64,000 nt of DNA from Punica granatum (Eukaryota; Streptophyta; Magnoliopsida; Myrtales; Lythraceae). Location of the stretch: the NCBI RefSeq assembly GCF_007655135.1, contig NC_045129.1, positions 31,931,122 through 31,995,121 on the forward strand, read 5' to 3'. This document shows, one piece after another, positions 1 through 11,096 of this stretch (position 1 is its first letter; every line of letters starts with the position of its first letter). A program made the position numbers and the translations under genes. The notes under the pieces are model-generated. The model searched no databases and was not told where the DNA came from. It saw nothing but the letters and a program-made list of their open reading frames with translations.

Positions 1-388
1 TCGGCCCATTAAAGGATAAAGCTCTCCCAATATGGATTTTCTCCATTCATAATACTCAAACTCATGACCTTACTTAAATGGAACAAACGGTGAATTAGTT
101 CAACTTCATTCTTTAATTTTCTTTGTTGCATTTCGGCCCGTCTACCTAAAATACTAAAATCCAATTGGATTACAACAACTTTACCTAAGCATATTAGAAA
201 AGAAGAATGCGAGAAATAACGGCCCATAATTCGACTTTATTTAAAGCAAATATTATTACATGTAGAGATAAGTATGAAATTGACTATCTTCTTTGATTTG
301 AACCGTAATGTTGCATAGCCACAAATCATCAATTCTTAGACATTGGCAAAAGCTTTATTTATTCTATCACAATACATAAATCATTTGG
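1..388. other. 3' flank of the terpene synthase gene, with a repeat fragment at the window edge
   Basis: No coding region is supported here; the minus-strand open frame at 9-227 has no recognisable domain. Bases 1-45 resemble, in inverse orientation, the start of a dispersed repeat seen at 29031 and 41131: both carry a TTAATGGGCCGA-like core and a GAGAAAATCCA-like core. The remainder is AT-rich 3' flanking sequence. Confidence 0.5.
354..359 (-). terminator. polyadenylation signal of the terpene synthase gene
   Basis: AATAAA on the minus strand, about 30 bases after the stop codon at 389-391. Its position suits a short 3' UTR; only the motif and its spacing support it. Confidence 0.4.
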
Positions 389-2941
389 TCATAATGGGAT
401 TGGATCGACAAGGAGTGAAGCCACGAACTGTTTCAGCTCGAGATCAGGATGCGTATAACGATCTTTGTTGCCTTTGTAAACCACATCTATTGCTCGGCTG
501 AGATTGAGGACTCGAGTGAGAAGGGGCTCCGGGACTAGGTGCGGATGAAGGCACCCTTCATTGATGTCCTTCCAGGCATCGTCGACCTCCTTCCACAGTA
601 CTTCCTTTGCCTGTTTTTCAGTCACGCAGTGTTGCTTCATGAAGCATTCCACTGCAGAAGCTACGTGCCCTCGCTCTTGCTCAAACTATATGTGGTAGTG
701 CAACATTTATATACATTAGCTTACTAAAAAAAATTTCACCTACGCATATGCATATAGAGGAAGTATGTCACGCACCTTGTGAGTGACGATGTCGTCAGTC
801 AGGCGGCCGATGATCGTCGAAGCCCTGATGAATTTATTAGGGTTACTGAGTGACCATTCAAAGGCGCGTTTTGTTGCAATGTCTCCCATTCCAAGAAAGG
901 AGATTGTCGTAAGCATGATATATCCTGATGTTATCAACGCCACGGACATGTAGTCTTCCATAGTGGGGATCTGCGGCTGGTTCAGCCATTTGGACTCATC
1001 GAAGTATGCCCTAGCTTGCATTTTTATCTGAAAGAGGAGGGATCATCCACAATATTAGATTGTTATAATTAGTCATTCATAATCAACTATACATGTTACC
1101 GCATAATTGTCGATACATATTTTCTTCACTTCATTAGAAGTTGACTTTTCCATTGCAACGTGCCCACGTATATAAATTTAGGGGTTCAATATCGTAGATT
1201 ATTTATTGTATTAAGAAGATAAATTTAATTGTTTGATATTGGAGACTTACTGCTTCTTTAGCGTAGAAGAGGCGATAAGATTTTCCTTCCTCATCGGTCA
1301 ACTTTTCCTCAATTTCATCAAAGACATCTAACAATGCATTATAGAAAACTTGCATGTATTCAGGAAGTTGACCTATCACCCCTCTGTCCCACCTGAAAAT
1401 TAAATAAAAAATGTTAAATTTTAAAAAGAGTACATAAAATATCAGCTTAAAAACATCGATGATCTGAGAATTCAATTTTCCTTATTTTACTTTGGCTTAT
1501 TGAATTACCTTTCAATTGAATCAGTCAAGAGCTTCAGCTCTTCGGGTGTACCGTAGGCATCGTATATGTCATCCATGATTGAAGTCAATAAGATAACCTT
1601 TGTGAGTATGTCCCGAGCACGCGAATATTGTGGCTCGAAGTATACGCCTAGAATCCAAAAGTAGCACTCCACGGCCCTGTCTCTCACAAAAGGCAACTTT
1701 CTTCCAACATCTAGCTCTTTCCACCACCTTTGTGAAAACGGCGTGACGTCAGTCTAGTCGATTATTTCTTACTAGATGATGCAAAAAATTGTAAACGGGG
1801 ATCCAAAAACACGATCATTGAATACAAGTAATAATTGTCATTGTTATGCATATATTATAATTACCTTAAGATGTCGTTGAGTTCCTTCTGGTGTAGTTTC
1901 TGTAGCAAGTTGAAGTCCAACTTAGCCAAAGTCAATAGAACTTCAATGTGAGAGTCTTCTTGTTCGTATACTGAGATGTAATGTCTTGCCTCTAACCTCG
2001 TCAACCCTTTCCGAAGACACTGCCTCAGGGCATGGCCCACTTGAGCTGCTAACAAAGACTCATTCCTATTCCGAGCATCGTCGACATCGCTATATTCCTC
2101 GATGAATCTTTCAAGATGAGTGCGGGTGAAGGCGAGAGCTTCCTCGAGAACATCCTCCCCGTGGACCCTGAGATGGCTTGCCTCGTACAGGCACAGTAGT
2201 CCTCTCCTGTCGGTAACGATGGACTCCTTGAAACCACCTCTGCTCGTGTCCTTGAATTTGTCGAAGACCTCTGCGTCCAACAAATGTGCAAGTCATTACA
2301 GATATATGTACTTTCTGTTTTTGTGGTCGAAACAGGGATTTATTGTATTATGTACTATAATAATATCGTTATTTTGTGGCCACCTTCTCGTAACATATAT
2401 GTGTGTGTATATATATATATATATATATAGATGCGTACACACCGCATGAAATTCTGTAACCTTGTTGTCGCAGCAACCGGAATAAAAGAGCTGTGGTGTA
2501 AAGTTCATGATCACCATAGTCTTTCGCACGACACTCGAAGTACACTCTGCGAATCTGTCCGAGGGCTTCTTCGATCTCCCTCTCGAACAAATAAGCAATT
2601 CCTAAACGTTGAATCTGATCAATAAGAACTAACTTTTCTACAAGGCCACTGTCCACATCCAGCATTCTCTTCACCTCCACCTTCAATTTCTCAAATTGTT
2701 GCTCTACGTGATTTTGGTTCGTCTGCAATAAATAAACTGATGTCACTCTCGAGATTTAAGTAAAAAGAAAAAATGATGTCTTATGTATCAATTTCGGGAC
2801 TATATGTTGTACCATCTGGTCGGAAGCATGATTGAGGAAATGATCACCCCATGTGCTTGGCAGAAAATTTGCAGATCGCCGTTCAGCATGCCCGGCATGA
2901 ACCGAATTGAGAGCCGATGAGACTGGTAACTGAGCAGCCAT
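389..2941 (-). CDS. sesquiterpene synthase, TPS-a type, 7 exons
   Basis: Class I terpene synthase, expected to cyclise farnesyl diphosphate in the cytosol. Exons, in coding order: 2813-2941, 2443-2722, 1865-2270, 1509-1727, 1251-1392, 776-1027, 389-685; all introns are GT-AG and the phases join into 574 residues. Motifs: RRx8W at residues 21-31 ([11 protein letters not shown]), RDR at 287-289, DDIYD (DDxxD, Mg2+ binding) at 324-328, and an NSE/DTE-type motif DDIVTHKFE at 470-478 that is formed across the exon 6/7 junction. Only about 20 residues precede RRx8W, so there is no plastid transit peptide; with the seven-exon layout and 219-nt fourth exon this points to TPS-a. The exact product (for example caryophyllene or germacrene type) cannot be read from sequence. 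The frame is intact. It is divergent to the P450 at 3663. Confidence 0.93.
2409..2429. repeat. (TA)n microsatellite in terpene synthase intron 2
   Basis: About ten TA units within the intron 2271-2442; a potentially polymorphic marker inside the gene. Confidence 0.9.
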
Positions 2942-3031
2942 AATTTTTTCTATTTCCCAAACTATATGTAGTTTAAAATTAAAAGGCTTGATTCCTATTT
3001 TTCGATGCTAAAAAAGCAACCCCTAAATGGA

Positions 3032-3039
3032 CTTTTATA
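3032..3039 (-). promoter_or_regulatory. TATA box of the terpene synthase gene
   Basis: TATAAAAG on the minus strand, about 95 bases upstream of the start codon at 2941, a usual plant TATA-to-ATG distance. It lies just outside the MITE-like element starting near 3050. Confidence 0.5.
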
Positions 3040-3049
3040 GGTAGACAAT

Positions 3050-3492
3050 GGCGTTTGGTAGGAGCTAATTCATGTGAATTATTGACAATTTAAATTTGAA
3101 CTATTTCAGTAGTCATATTTCTTTGGCCGAAGCACTTTTGGTATAAAGTAATCCATGTGGATTACTTAAAATATGATTTCAAATTCCCTAAGCCCACCAA
3201 ATTCCCATGTTTGGCTAAAGGAGAATATGGCACCCAAGACACTCAATTAAGATAGTCCACTTGGTGCATTGCCATTTAAAGGAATGCACCAACGTGCATT
3301 TGGTATTGAGAATTACCTTAATGGAAATCTATCTTAATTGATATCTAAATTACCATTCGACTTACATGGTATGCACCAATTTATTACCTTGAGAGTTCAG
3401 TAATTTGCTTCGTCCAACATAGTAATCTGGTAACCCCAGGAGTCTAAAAGTAAAACCCCATTAAACCACGTGGATTACCTTACCAAACGGGG
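3050..3492. mobile_element. MITE-like element inside the divergent TPS/P450 promoter
   Basis: Imperfect terminal inverted repeats: GGCGTTTGGTA at the left and, as reverse complement of the right end, CCCCGTTTGGTA, followed on both sides by a TAAT-CATGTG / TAATCCACGTG box. Short subterminal motifs such as AATCCATGTGGATT (3150-3163) recur inside. There is no coding capacity. A target duplication was not clear, so the exact ends are uncertain. It occupies most of the gap between the two TATA boxes. Confidence 0.55.
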
Positions 3493-3559
3493 CAAATTCT
3501 AGGGATGCCCACATGGATTGCCTCATACCTAACACTCACGCTGACCAGCTCAACTTGAT

Positions 3560-3566
3560 TATAAAT
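3560..3566 (+). promoter_or_regulatory. TATA box of the P450 gene
   Basis: TATAAAT about 97 bases upstream of the start codon at 3663. Confidence 0.45.
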
Positions 3567-3662
3567 TGTTGATTCCGGAGAGCGTTGTCAGCATCAACTC
3601 AGAAACAAAGACTAGAGGCAAGACATCAATCAATCTCCTTTTATTTCCGAGCCTCTCAACTC

Positions 3663-5495
3663 ATGGAGCTCACTCCCTCCTCTATTCTCCTATTTACCAT
3701 CGTCATCGTCATACTCCACAACCTTGGAGTCCGGATCAAGAAGATACGACAAGGAACCAAACTGAATCACTCAAAGCCGAACCTTCCTCCCGGACCATGG
3801 AAACTACCCATCATTGGGAGCTTGCACCATATGGCCGGTTCGCTGCCCCACCGTGCACTAAGAGATTTGGCCAAGAAGTATGGGCCGTTGATGCATCTTC
3901 AGCTTGGAGAAGTTTCCACTGTCGTAGTTTCTTCGCCCGAGCTTGCCAAAGAGGTGCTGAGAACACATGATATTAACTTTGCATCCAGGCCAGAGATTCT
4001 TGCCATAAAGATCCTGTTCTACAACTGCACGGACATTGCTTTCTCTCCGTACGGCGAGTATTTTACGCAACTCCGAAAGATTTGCATGCAGGAGCTATTC
4101 AGTGTAAAAAAGGTCCAAACTTTCCAGTGGCTAAGAAAAGAAGAATCATTGAGGCTCATGGGGTGGATTGCGTCAAAAGCGGGATCGCCAATCAATCTAA
4201 CACAACAATTATCCGCACTGACTTATAGCACTATATCAAGGGCAGCTTTTGGTAAGACATGCAGAGCCCACGAGAGATTCTTGGAAGTGGCCCGGGAAGC
4301 TATTTATTTAGCAGATGGGTTTAAACTTGCCGATATTTTTCCTTCATTTACTTTCCTCCACTCCATTAGTGGAACGACAGCGAAACTCGAGAAGATGCAT
4401 CGAGAAACTGACACTATACTGGAGAATATCATCGCTGAGCATCGAGAGGCCGCAAGAAATACAAACCGGATAAGTGAAGCAAGTGAGGATGTGATTGATG
4501 TTCTTCTGAAATTCGAGAATCGTGATGATCAAGGATTTTGCCTTAGCACGAGCAACATCAAAGCAGTGATCTTTGTTAGTCTCTCTCTCCCCGGCCTTTG
4601 CCATGATTTTCATTTATATATAGGATGCTAGCTAATTCCTTATCAGTACTAATTTACTTTTACATTTACAAATGCAATTGATGGAAAAGAGTGCTTCTTG
4701 ATCATTAATTAGATACTATTAAGGTCTGCATGTGTCAAGAAGGAACATCGGCAACGAAAACGTTATGTGCAGCTGACGCTTGATCTATTAGTATATGATA
4801 GATATAGTATATTCTGCCGAGTGCTGACTTGTGCCTTGTTTCTTTCTATAATAATTAAGGATCTTTTTGCTGGTGGCGGGGAATCGGCTGCAGCCACGCT
4901 GGATTGGACAGTGGCAGAGATGATAAAGCATCCGAGGATCCTGGAGAAGGCACAGGCTGAGGTGAGGCAGGTTTTCGATGAAAGTCAAGGGGAAGTCCGA
5001 GAAGAGGGTTTAGAAAAACTACAGTACATGAAGTCGGTCTTAAAAGAGACATTGAGGCTCCATACGCCCGCCCCCCTGCTGCTTCCAAGAGTGGCTGCAG
5101 AAAGATGCGAGATTAACGGGTTCGACATACCCAAGAAAGCTAGAGTAATTGTCAATGCTTGGGCCATAGGAAGAGATCCGGCGTATTGGAAGGAACCAGA
5201 AACATTCAACCCGGATAGATTCCTAGGCAATCCAATCGAATTCTTGGGTAACAGCTTTGAATACATCCCGTTCGGGGCTGGAAGGAGGATCTGCCCAGGC
5301 ATGAATTTCGGGCTTGCAACCTTGGAGTATCAGCTTGCGATGCTTCTCTATCATTTTGACTGGAAACTCCCCCATGGATTGAAGAACGAAGATGTTGACA
5401 TGACGGAGTTGTTTGGACCTGCGGTCAAGAGGAAGCATGATCTGTACCTAATCCCCACCCCTTACCGTCCTTCTCAGAGCAATAAGCATGATTGA
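3663..5495 (+). CDS. cytochrome P450, CYP71 clan (CYP71D-like), probable terpenoid oxidase
   Basis: Membrane-anchored haem monooxygenase of the ER, using O2 and electrons from the P450 reductase. Two exons, 3663-4574 and 4860-5495, joined in phase 0 by a GT-AG intron, give 515 residues, normal for CYP71. Residues 6-23 form the N-terminal anchor; then come the PPGP hinge (42-45), I-helix AGGGES (308-313, with Ser where Thr is commonest), KETLR (ExxR, 366-370), NPDRF and the haem loop [10 protein letters not shown] with Cys449. The first ATG is at 3663; the same frame is open further upstream but has no earlier ATG. CYP71D members often oxidise sesquiterpenes or monoterpenes, and the divergent sesquiterpene synthase next door suggests the substrate, but this is inference. 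Confidence 0.93.
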
Positions 5496-5561
5496 TGTCG
5501 GTTTCGATGCGGCTTTGGTATATCCTATGAAATTTACTTGCTCCATGCAAGGCAACCGCTT

Positions 5562-5567
5562 AATAAA
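5562..5567 (+). terminator. polyadenylation signal of the P450 gene
   Basis: AATAAA 67 bases after the stop codon. Confidence 0.4.
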
Positions 5568-5849
5568 ATTGAAAAAGTTGCGCTGGCGTGGTGTCCTTAT
5601 CAATTCAGATCTCATAGAAATGCGGTTTGTGTTATATTTATAGTCAACTGTCATTTTCCTCCATATTTTAGGCACAATAAAAAAAGTTTGCTATCTCGAC
5701 TATGTTCTCAATTTTCTTTCCTTAATTTTGAAAAATTCAATCTGAAAAATATTAATTTAAGATAAAAATGTAAATGTTCACGCCAAGCACATGCTACAAT
5801 GACTAGTTTTATTGAAGTTTGTTCGAAATCTGATTCACAACAAAAAATT

Positions 5850-6330
5850 ATTAATATTGGAGTTCTTGTAAAATCGATCTAAGCGGTTTGTTCTGATTAT
5901 GCATCCATCACGAATAACGCAAAGAGAGAGAGAGAGAGAGAGAGTTGAAATTATATGTACAATGGAAGAAGACATGGCTATAACACAATAAACCAGGTAT
6001 TTGGTAAGTGGATTTCAAGTAGGGTACTTTGTAAGGACCTAGACTGGTTAGAGCTTACTATAAGATTATTACTTATTTCAGCGTCGGAAAGAAAACCAGG
6101 TTGAAAATCCTACTTTCCCCTTATTGCAAGAGCTCGAAGCGAGTGTTGGAGATTGAAGATTTATTCCCGTATCAATTTCATTAGAAGCATTATTTGAAGC
6201 CGATTTGATCCTCGAGGATGGGACAGTTTTGCAGGTAATGGATATACCGTGCAACACATCGGTAAGTGTTTAAACACATAGTACAAGTGGTTACAAATTT
6301 GTGACATGTTGCCTAAGTAATCGAAAATCA
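5850..6330 (+). repeat. dispersed repeat, copy 1 (second copy at 17095-17565)
   Basis: About 470 bp that match 17095-17565 in direct orientation over many blocks, for example ATGGAAGAAGACATGGCT, GAAACCAGG, CAAGAGCTC and GGAGATTGAAGATT, with substitutions and small indels. Neither copy has a sustained open frame. The family is not recognised; it may be a decayed transposon fragment. Confidence 0.7.
5922..5944. repeat. (AG)n microsatellite
   Basis: About eleven AG units inside dispersed-repeat copy 1; copy 2 lacks the array. Confidence 0.9.
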
Positions 6331-8508
6331 GAATACTTATACCACTTAAACTCGAATATAAAAGTTGAATCTTTTAATTTGTGTTTTATTTCATCATTTA
6401 TAAAGTAAGCCAAGTAAATTGTGACCCGGGAACAATATAAAAGGTGAAGTAATCATCAATATTGAAGCAATAAAAAGGAAAGAACATGATCAAATGTTAA
6501 GGGAAAAAAATTCAACGAAATATGGTTATAAAATTTTATGCGAATTATTCACTTGACTTTCAAATATGAGCAACTAAATACCTTATGCTACCAATTTGAA
6601 TATGCATGGTTTACTAATCATATTAAATAATTCCCAAATATAGATGTTTTGTCCTAAAAGAAAGGTATATTTCACTACATATTTATATAATACAATTCTG
6701 CAATAATGACAATGAATGAAATATGTACAGTTTTTAAAAAAACTAGTAGGCAGGCGCGTGCATTGCATGCGTAGTATGATATTTTAATGAAATAAGAACT
6801 AAAATCTATTCTATTATTATGCCTGAATGTAATTAATAAATTATATAAATTCATAAGGAAATATTTGACTTTCTTTTAGTGGTTAGTTTAATCTCCTCTT
6901 CTTTGTGGATTTCCTCTAGTTTTTTTTATAGATATTCCGTTGAATATCCCCACTTCTTTTCTTTTGAAAATCTTTTTGATAATTATTTTTGAAAAGTAAA
7001 ATTTTCATCAAAAATTGATAAAAAGAAAAAAAATTTAACTTTTTTCATGCGAAATATTTGATTTTTTAATTTGAATAATTTGTGAGGTCAAATAAATTGT
7101 GAATTTTGTTGGAAATTATATTTTAAAAAATTAAATTAAATTAATCGAATAAGACGTGGTGCTATACCAAATAACTTGATGGCAAGCCACCTTTTTCCAA
7201 GAAATTAATTTTCTATAAGAAAAATACAAATTCGTGAACTCTATTTTTGTTTAATGTTTCCGATGAAAATTTCATAAACTAATATTTTTATTTTTAAAAA
7301 ATGTTTTTAGTGATAACTTTTCAACCTATTTCTGATAAAATTTTCATTGGGTTATTTGAGCAATATCCTATTTATAAAATATTTTGACATATTATTAGAT
7401 GAAATTCTTATGAATATTTCGTTGAAAACTCTTGAACTCATTTTAGATGAAATTTCTATGGATTATAATCCATCTAAAATGCTGAAAGTTTCTTTACAAG
7501 GACTCCCCATCTATATTATTCCATCATAATCATTTTGGAATATATCTTACGTACGTTTGTCTACTTATTTGGACTATTGCAAAATATAAATTTTGAAATC
7601 ATTCTTTGCTCAACGAAATATCCACTCGTTACTCAGAACAAGCTTTATATAATGAAAGCATAAATCTTGCAAGTAGTGTATTTGAAGATCACCTAGGCTC
7701 GAACCTAGATTTGTCGGAACCCATTAAGCGTCTGAATATCATATGGTGTAAATCAAAATATCGAAATAAAAGAGGAAAAAAAACTTTCTCCAGCAAAAAA
7801 TATTATTTCACCCTTCCATCAGCGCAATGAACTATTCAAAAATGAAAATATGTGGTTGACTAATTATCACTTATTGAATATACGAAAAAAATGCAACAGT
7901 TTGTCCTCCAAAGATGGATTAACAATCGTTAGATTTTAAAGTTTAACTTTAGAACTGATAAAAGAGTGCCCAACTAACAAATAAGAATTAAATATAACGG
8001 ACTGTTTCTCAGTAATGAATAAACTAAGAAAAAATGAGTTAAAAAGTTATAAGATGGAAAAATTCCAAAAAGATGGAAATAAAAACTCATCGAACTTTTT
8101 TTCCAAAAAACTCCTTGAAATTGAAAGAAAAAAAAAGTAAATCTTCTGACTAAAAGATATTGAAAACGTACTTCATAAAAAAAACCTTAAAAATACATCA
8201 ATCTATTTAATGTTGACTTCAAAAGGCATACATATATATATAATTGCAAGTGTACATTCACCTTTTGTCACGTCCATCAGCAATGATCATCACAATCCAA
8301 GAGGCAAGGCATCTTCCGCTCTCACGCTATTCAATATCAATTCTCAGTCCCTAAAAGGGACCTTTCGCAAACACCAATCAAACGCAGCCGCTTCAGAGTC
8401 TATTAGGGAGATTGTGCTGCAAAATATAAAATCATTCCCACTCTTTTCCCCCTTCCCAACTCTTTTCTCTATGACACTCCCTCTTCCAAAATTGAGGCTT
8501 TTGGCTTG
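6331..8508. other. AT-rich non-coding stretch
   Basis: No gene is supported. The sequence is AT-rich with short poly-A and poly-T runs. The open frames at 7347-7529 and 7606-7830 are short, low-complexity and without domains. A Helitron-like 3' end at 6743-6775 is listed separately. From about 8250 composition rises towards the solo LTR that starts at 8514. Confidence 0.6.
6743..6775 (-). mobile_element. Helitron-like 3' terminus
   Basis: Read on the minus strand, a near-perfect GC-rich hairpin (GCATGCAATGCACGCG) is followed about a dozen bases later by CTAG and then T, the 3' signature of plant Helitrons. The matching 5' end was not found. Confidence 0.4.
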
Positions 8509-8513
8509 GCGTC

Positions 8514-11091
8514 TGTCAGAACTCCATTTTGGTCCACCCTAACCATAGGATCATAGGATGGAATTTTCATTTATTTTAAAAAAAAATTCTCCCTCTCTTA
8601 AAGGGTCAAACCGGTCAGATCGCGTCAGACCGGTCACATCGTATCAAACCGGTCAGATCGCGTCTGACCGGTCAAATCGCGTCAGAAATTCTGACGCGGG
8701 TCAGAACTTTCTGACCCTTTCATTTTCGCCCCTGCTCTTTATTTCTTTCCACTTCGCCCCCTCTTCTTTTCTTCCTCTTCCTTTTCGCCCCGCCATTCTT
8801 TCCTTCTCTTCTCTTCTCCCCCCTCTTCTTCTCCCCTTCTTTCACTGAAGTCCCTCTGTCATCTCCGACACACCGCGGTCGCCCACCCACCGCGACGGCC
8901 TGCCACCACTAACACGCTCGCCCGACACGCCACCGCTCGCTTCCCCTGCACGCTCCCCTGCCGCTTTCCCTCTCTCTCAGGCTGAATCCCGCAAGAAAAA
9001 ACTCGGGACCCCCGACTCTCGGAGGCGGACACTCTCGTTCTTCCCGAACTCCCGACACACAATTCTCCCCGAGAATCGACTCGCGACACACTCCCGCACA
9101 AAAGCCCTCCATTCCCCCTCTCAACTCGGCCCGATTTCCAGCGATTAAACTCAAAAACCCCTTGCCGGAAAATCTGGAAATCGCGCCGAAAAACTCAAAA
9201 ATCCTCTCGACCCCGACTTTTCCGATTCTAGTAACGCCCCCCCGAGCACGGCGTAGCCCAGGCGGTAGTCGCCGCCGTCTCCCGAGCAGTCGCCGCGGCG
9301 CTCAGAGGCGGGAACCGCTGCCCGCGGTCGCCGGACTCCTCCTCTCCGCCCATCATCGTCTTCTCCGGCGTTCTCCTTCTCACGGGCTCGGCCCATCTTT
9401 TGGTTTGTGCAGGTCCAGCCCAGCAGATTCGGCCCATCCCGCTCTGCCCAGTCCAGCCGAGGCGATCCGACCCGTTCCGCTTCGCCTCGGGTTCAGCCCG
9501 GAACCCGCGACCCGTTTCGCCCGCAGATTCGGCCCAGCTTCGGCGCCCAGCCCAGCGCGCCCTCCTTCGGCCCAACTCCCGCGCGTTCGGCCCAACCCAC
9601 GCGCGCGGCCCAGACCTCCGCACGCTCGGCCCAACTCGCCGGCCCAGCGCCCCCCCCTCTTGCAGCCGATCCGCACTGTTCAGACCGCTCGGTCCGGTCT
9701 GAACGCCTGGTTCTTAGTGACATACATGGGTCTTAATTCGTGAGTAAATTTGATGATTGCAATGATAAATTTTGTGATTGTCGTGTCGAAAAATTAAAAA
9801 AAAAATTAAATAAAGAAAAGAATGACAAAAAAATAATAATTGTTGTTTTAATTAAACCAACAAAAGCACGAATTGGAATATTTTAATTACTTGACATTAA
9901 AACCGGTTGTTTGAAGCGAGAACGAATGCACACGAATCAATCTCATGTTCACTTGGCTTTAAGGGAATTAAATCAATTAAACACACCAAAATTGGTTTAA
10001 TTATTTATTTGGACTTAAAAAATTGACAAAAATTAAATTTCGTCATGACTAATTTTGCTTATTCATGTGCGCATGTGAATAATTGGATATGCTTCGATCG
10101 AAATCATGCACGAATCGGCTAACCACGTAAACACGACATTAAAAGACGTAACTCTTTTGCGTTCACACGTTCATCGGATTTCATTCACTTTGTCTGCTTT
10201 CGCTGTTTTTATCTGTTTTCCTGTGTATTTATTGCGGGTCGAGCCCGAATTCCTAGGATACGATATACACGGGGTCCAACACCCCCTTTTGTCAATCACG
10301 GGGTCCAACGCCCCTACACACCTAGCGCGCTACCCGAGTGCGGAATCGGGTCCTGTTTCGACTTACTGCTTCGCTCATAGTAGTGTCTATGTGGAAGACG
10401 ACTCGGATCGAGTAAGTAAGTCGCGGCCGAACATGACCCGGGAGCTCGACCAATCCTACGGCTATCGAGAGAGTCACACGATTCTTTCGCCATCCGTTGG
10501 TTCGGTTGGACCCGACCCCCGGCTCTCTGAGCCCGCGTTGCTTTAATTTCGGTTTCGGTCACTCAAACCACACGGTGAGCCACGAGTGGAATAATAACCG
10601 AACGCGAACCGACCGGGATTCAGTTGTTGTAATTTGTATTTTATTTGAGGGAACAATGTAAGGTTTATGTTATACATTTATTCATGTAAGAATTCCGGTC
10701 GGAGAGTGGACGGTCGGAGTGGTTATTCGAATTTAAGGTGTCAAAACGCGTAAGATGTGCGGAACTTAATTAAGCGGTAATTAAATTAAAACGGCAAGCC
10801 TAGACAAGCTAGAGTACCAATAGGGCGTGCAAGATATAGGCTCGCACGTAACAGAACCCCCGAATTCGGAACCTTGGGTTTCGCAGACCATATGCCTTAG
10901 CAATTAGGTGTACCCCGTACCCCTAGACCCGGGTAACTTGTCGGCCCTCGACCTCCAGGTCGTAAAATGGCAAGTGGCGACTCCTTCTCACGTGCGTCCG
11001 TCGCGCGTCCCCGGGAAGGTGGACACTCCCAAGCCGCGTTGCGTAGGCGCGCGCACGCGTGCCCCGACGAGACGAAATTCGGGTGCGCACA
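8514..11091 (+). mobile_element. solo LTR of a Ty3/Gypsy-type retrotransposon
   Basis: A 2578-bp block opens with TGTCAGAAC and closes with GTGCGCACA, giving the classical TGT...ACA ends, and is flanked by a perfect 5-bp duplication GCGTC (8509-8513 and 11092-11096). There is no gag, pol, primer-binding site or second LTR, so it is best read as a solo LTR left by recombination. It is far more GC-rich than its surroundings, especially 8700-9720 and 10850-11091. The GGCAAGTGGCGACTCC stretch near the 3' end and the great length recall Tat/Ogre-type Gypsy LTRs; that lineage call is from memory and tentative. The open frames inside (up to 193 codons on both strands) are artefacts of GC content. 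Confidence 0.8.
8608..8705. repeat. short tandem repeat array in the solo LTR
   Basis: Repeats of about 20 bp built on ACCGGTCAGATCGCGTCAG, roughly four to five degenerate copies, each containing an ACCGGTCA core. It sits near the 5' end of the LTR, where enhancer-like arrays are often found. Confidence 0.7.
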
Positions 11092-11096
11092 GCGTC

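Noticed and set aside
3585..3662. An N-terminal extension of the P450 from 3585
   Set aside because: That position is TTG, not ATG; the first ATG at 3663 directly precedes the membrane anchor as expected.
8859..9743. Long overlapping open frames on both strands (up to 193 codons)
   Set aside because: They lie inside the GC-rich solo LTR, occur in all frames, are Arg/Pro/Ala-rich low complexity and have no domain.
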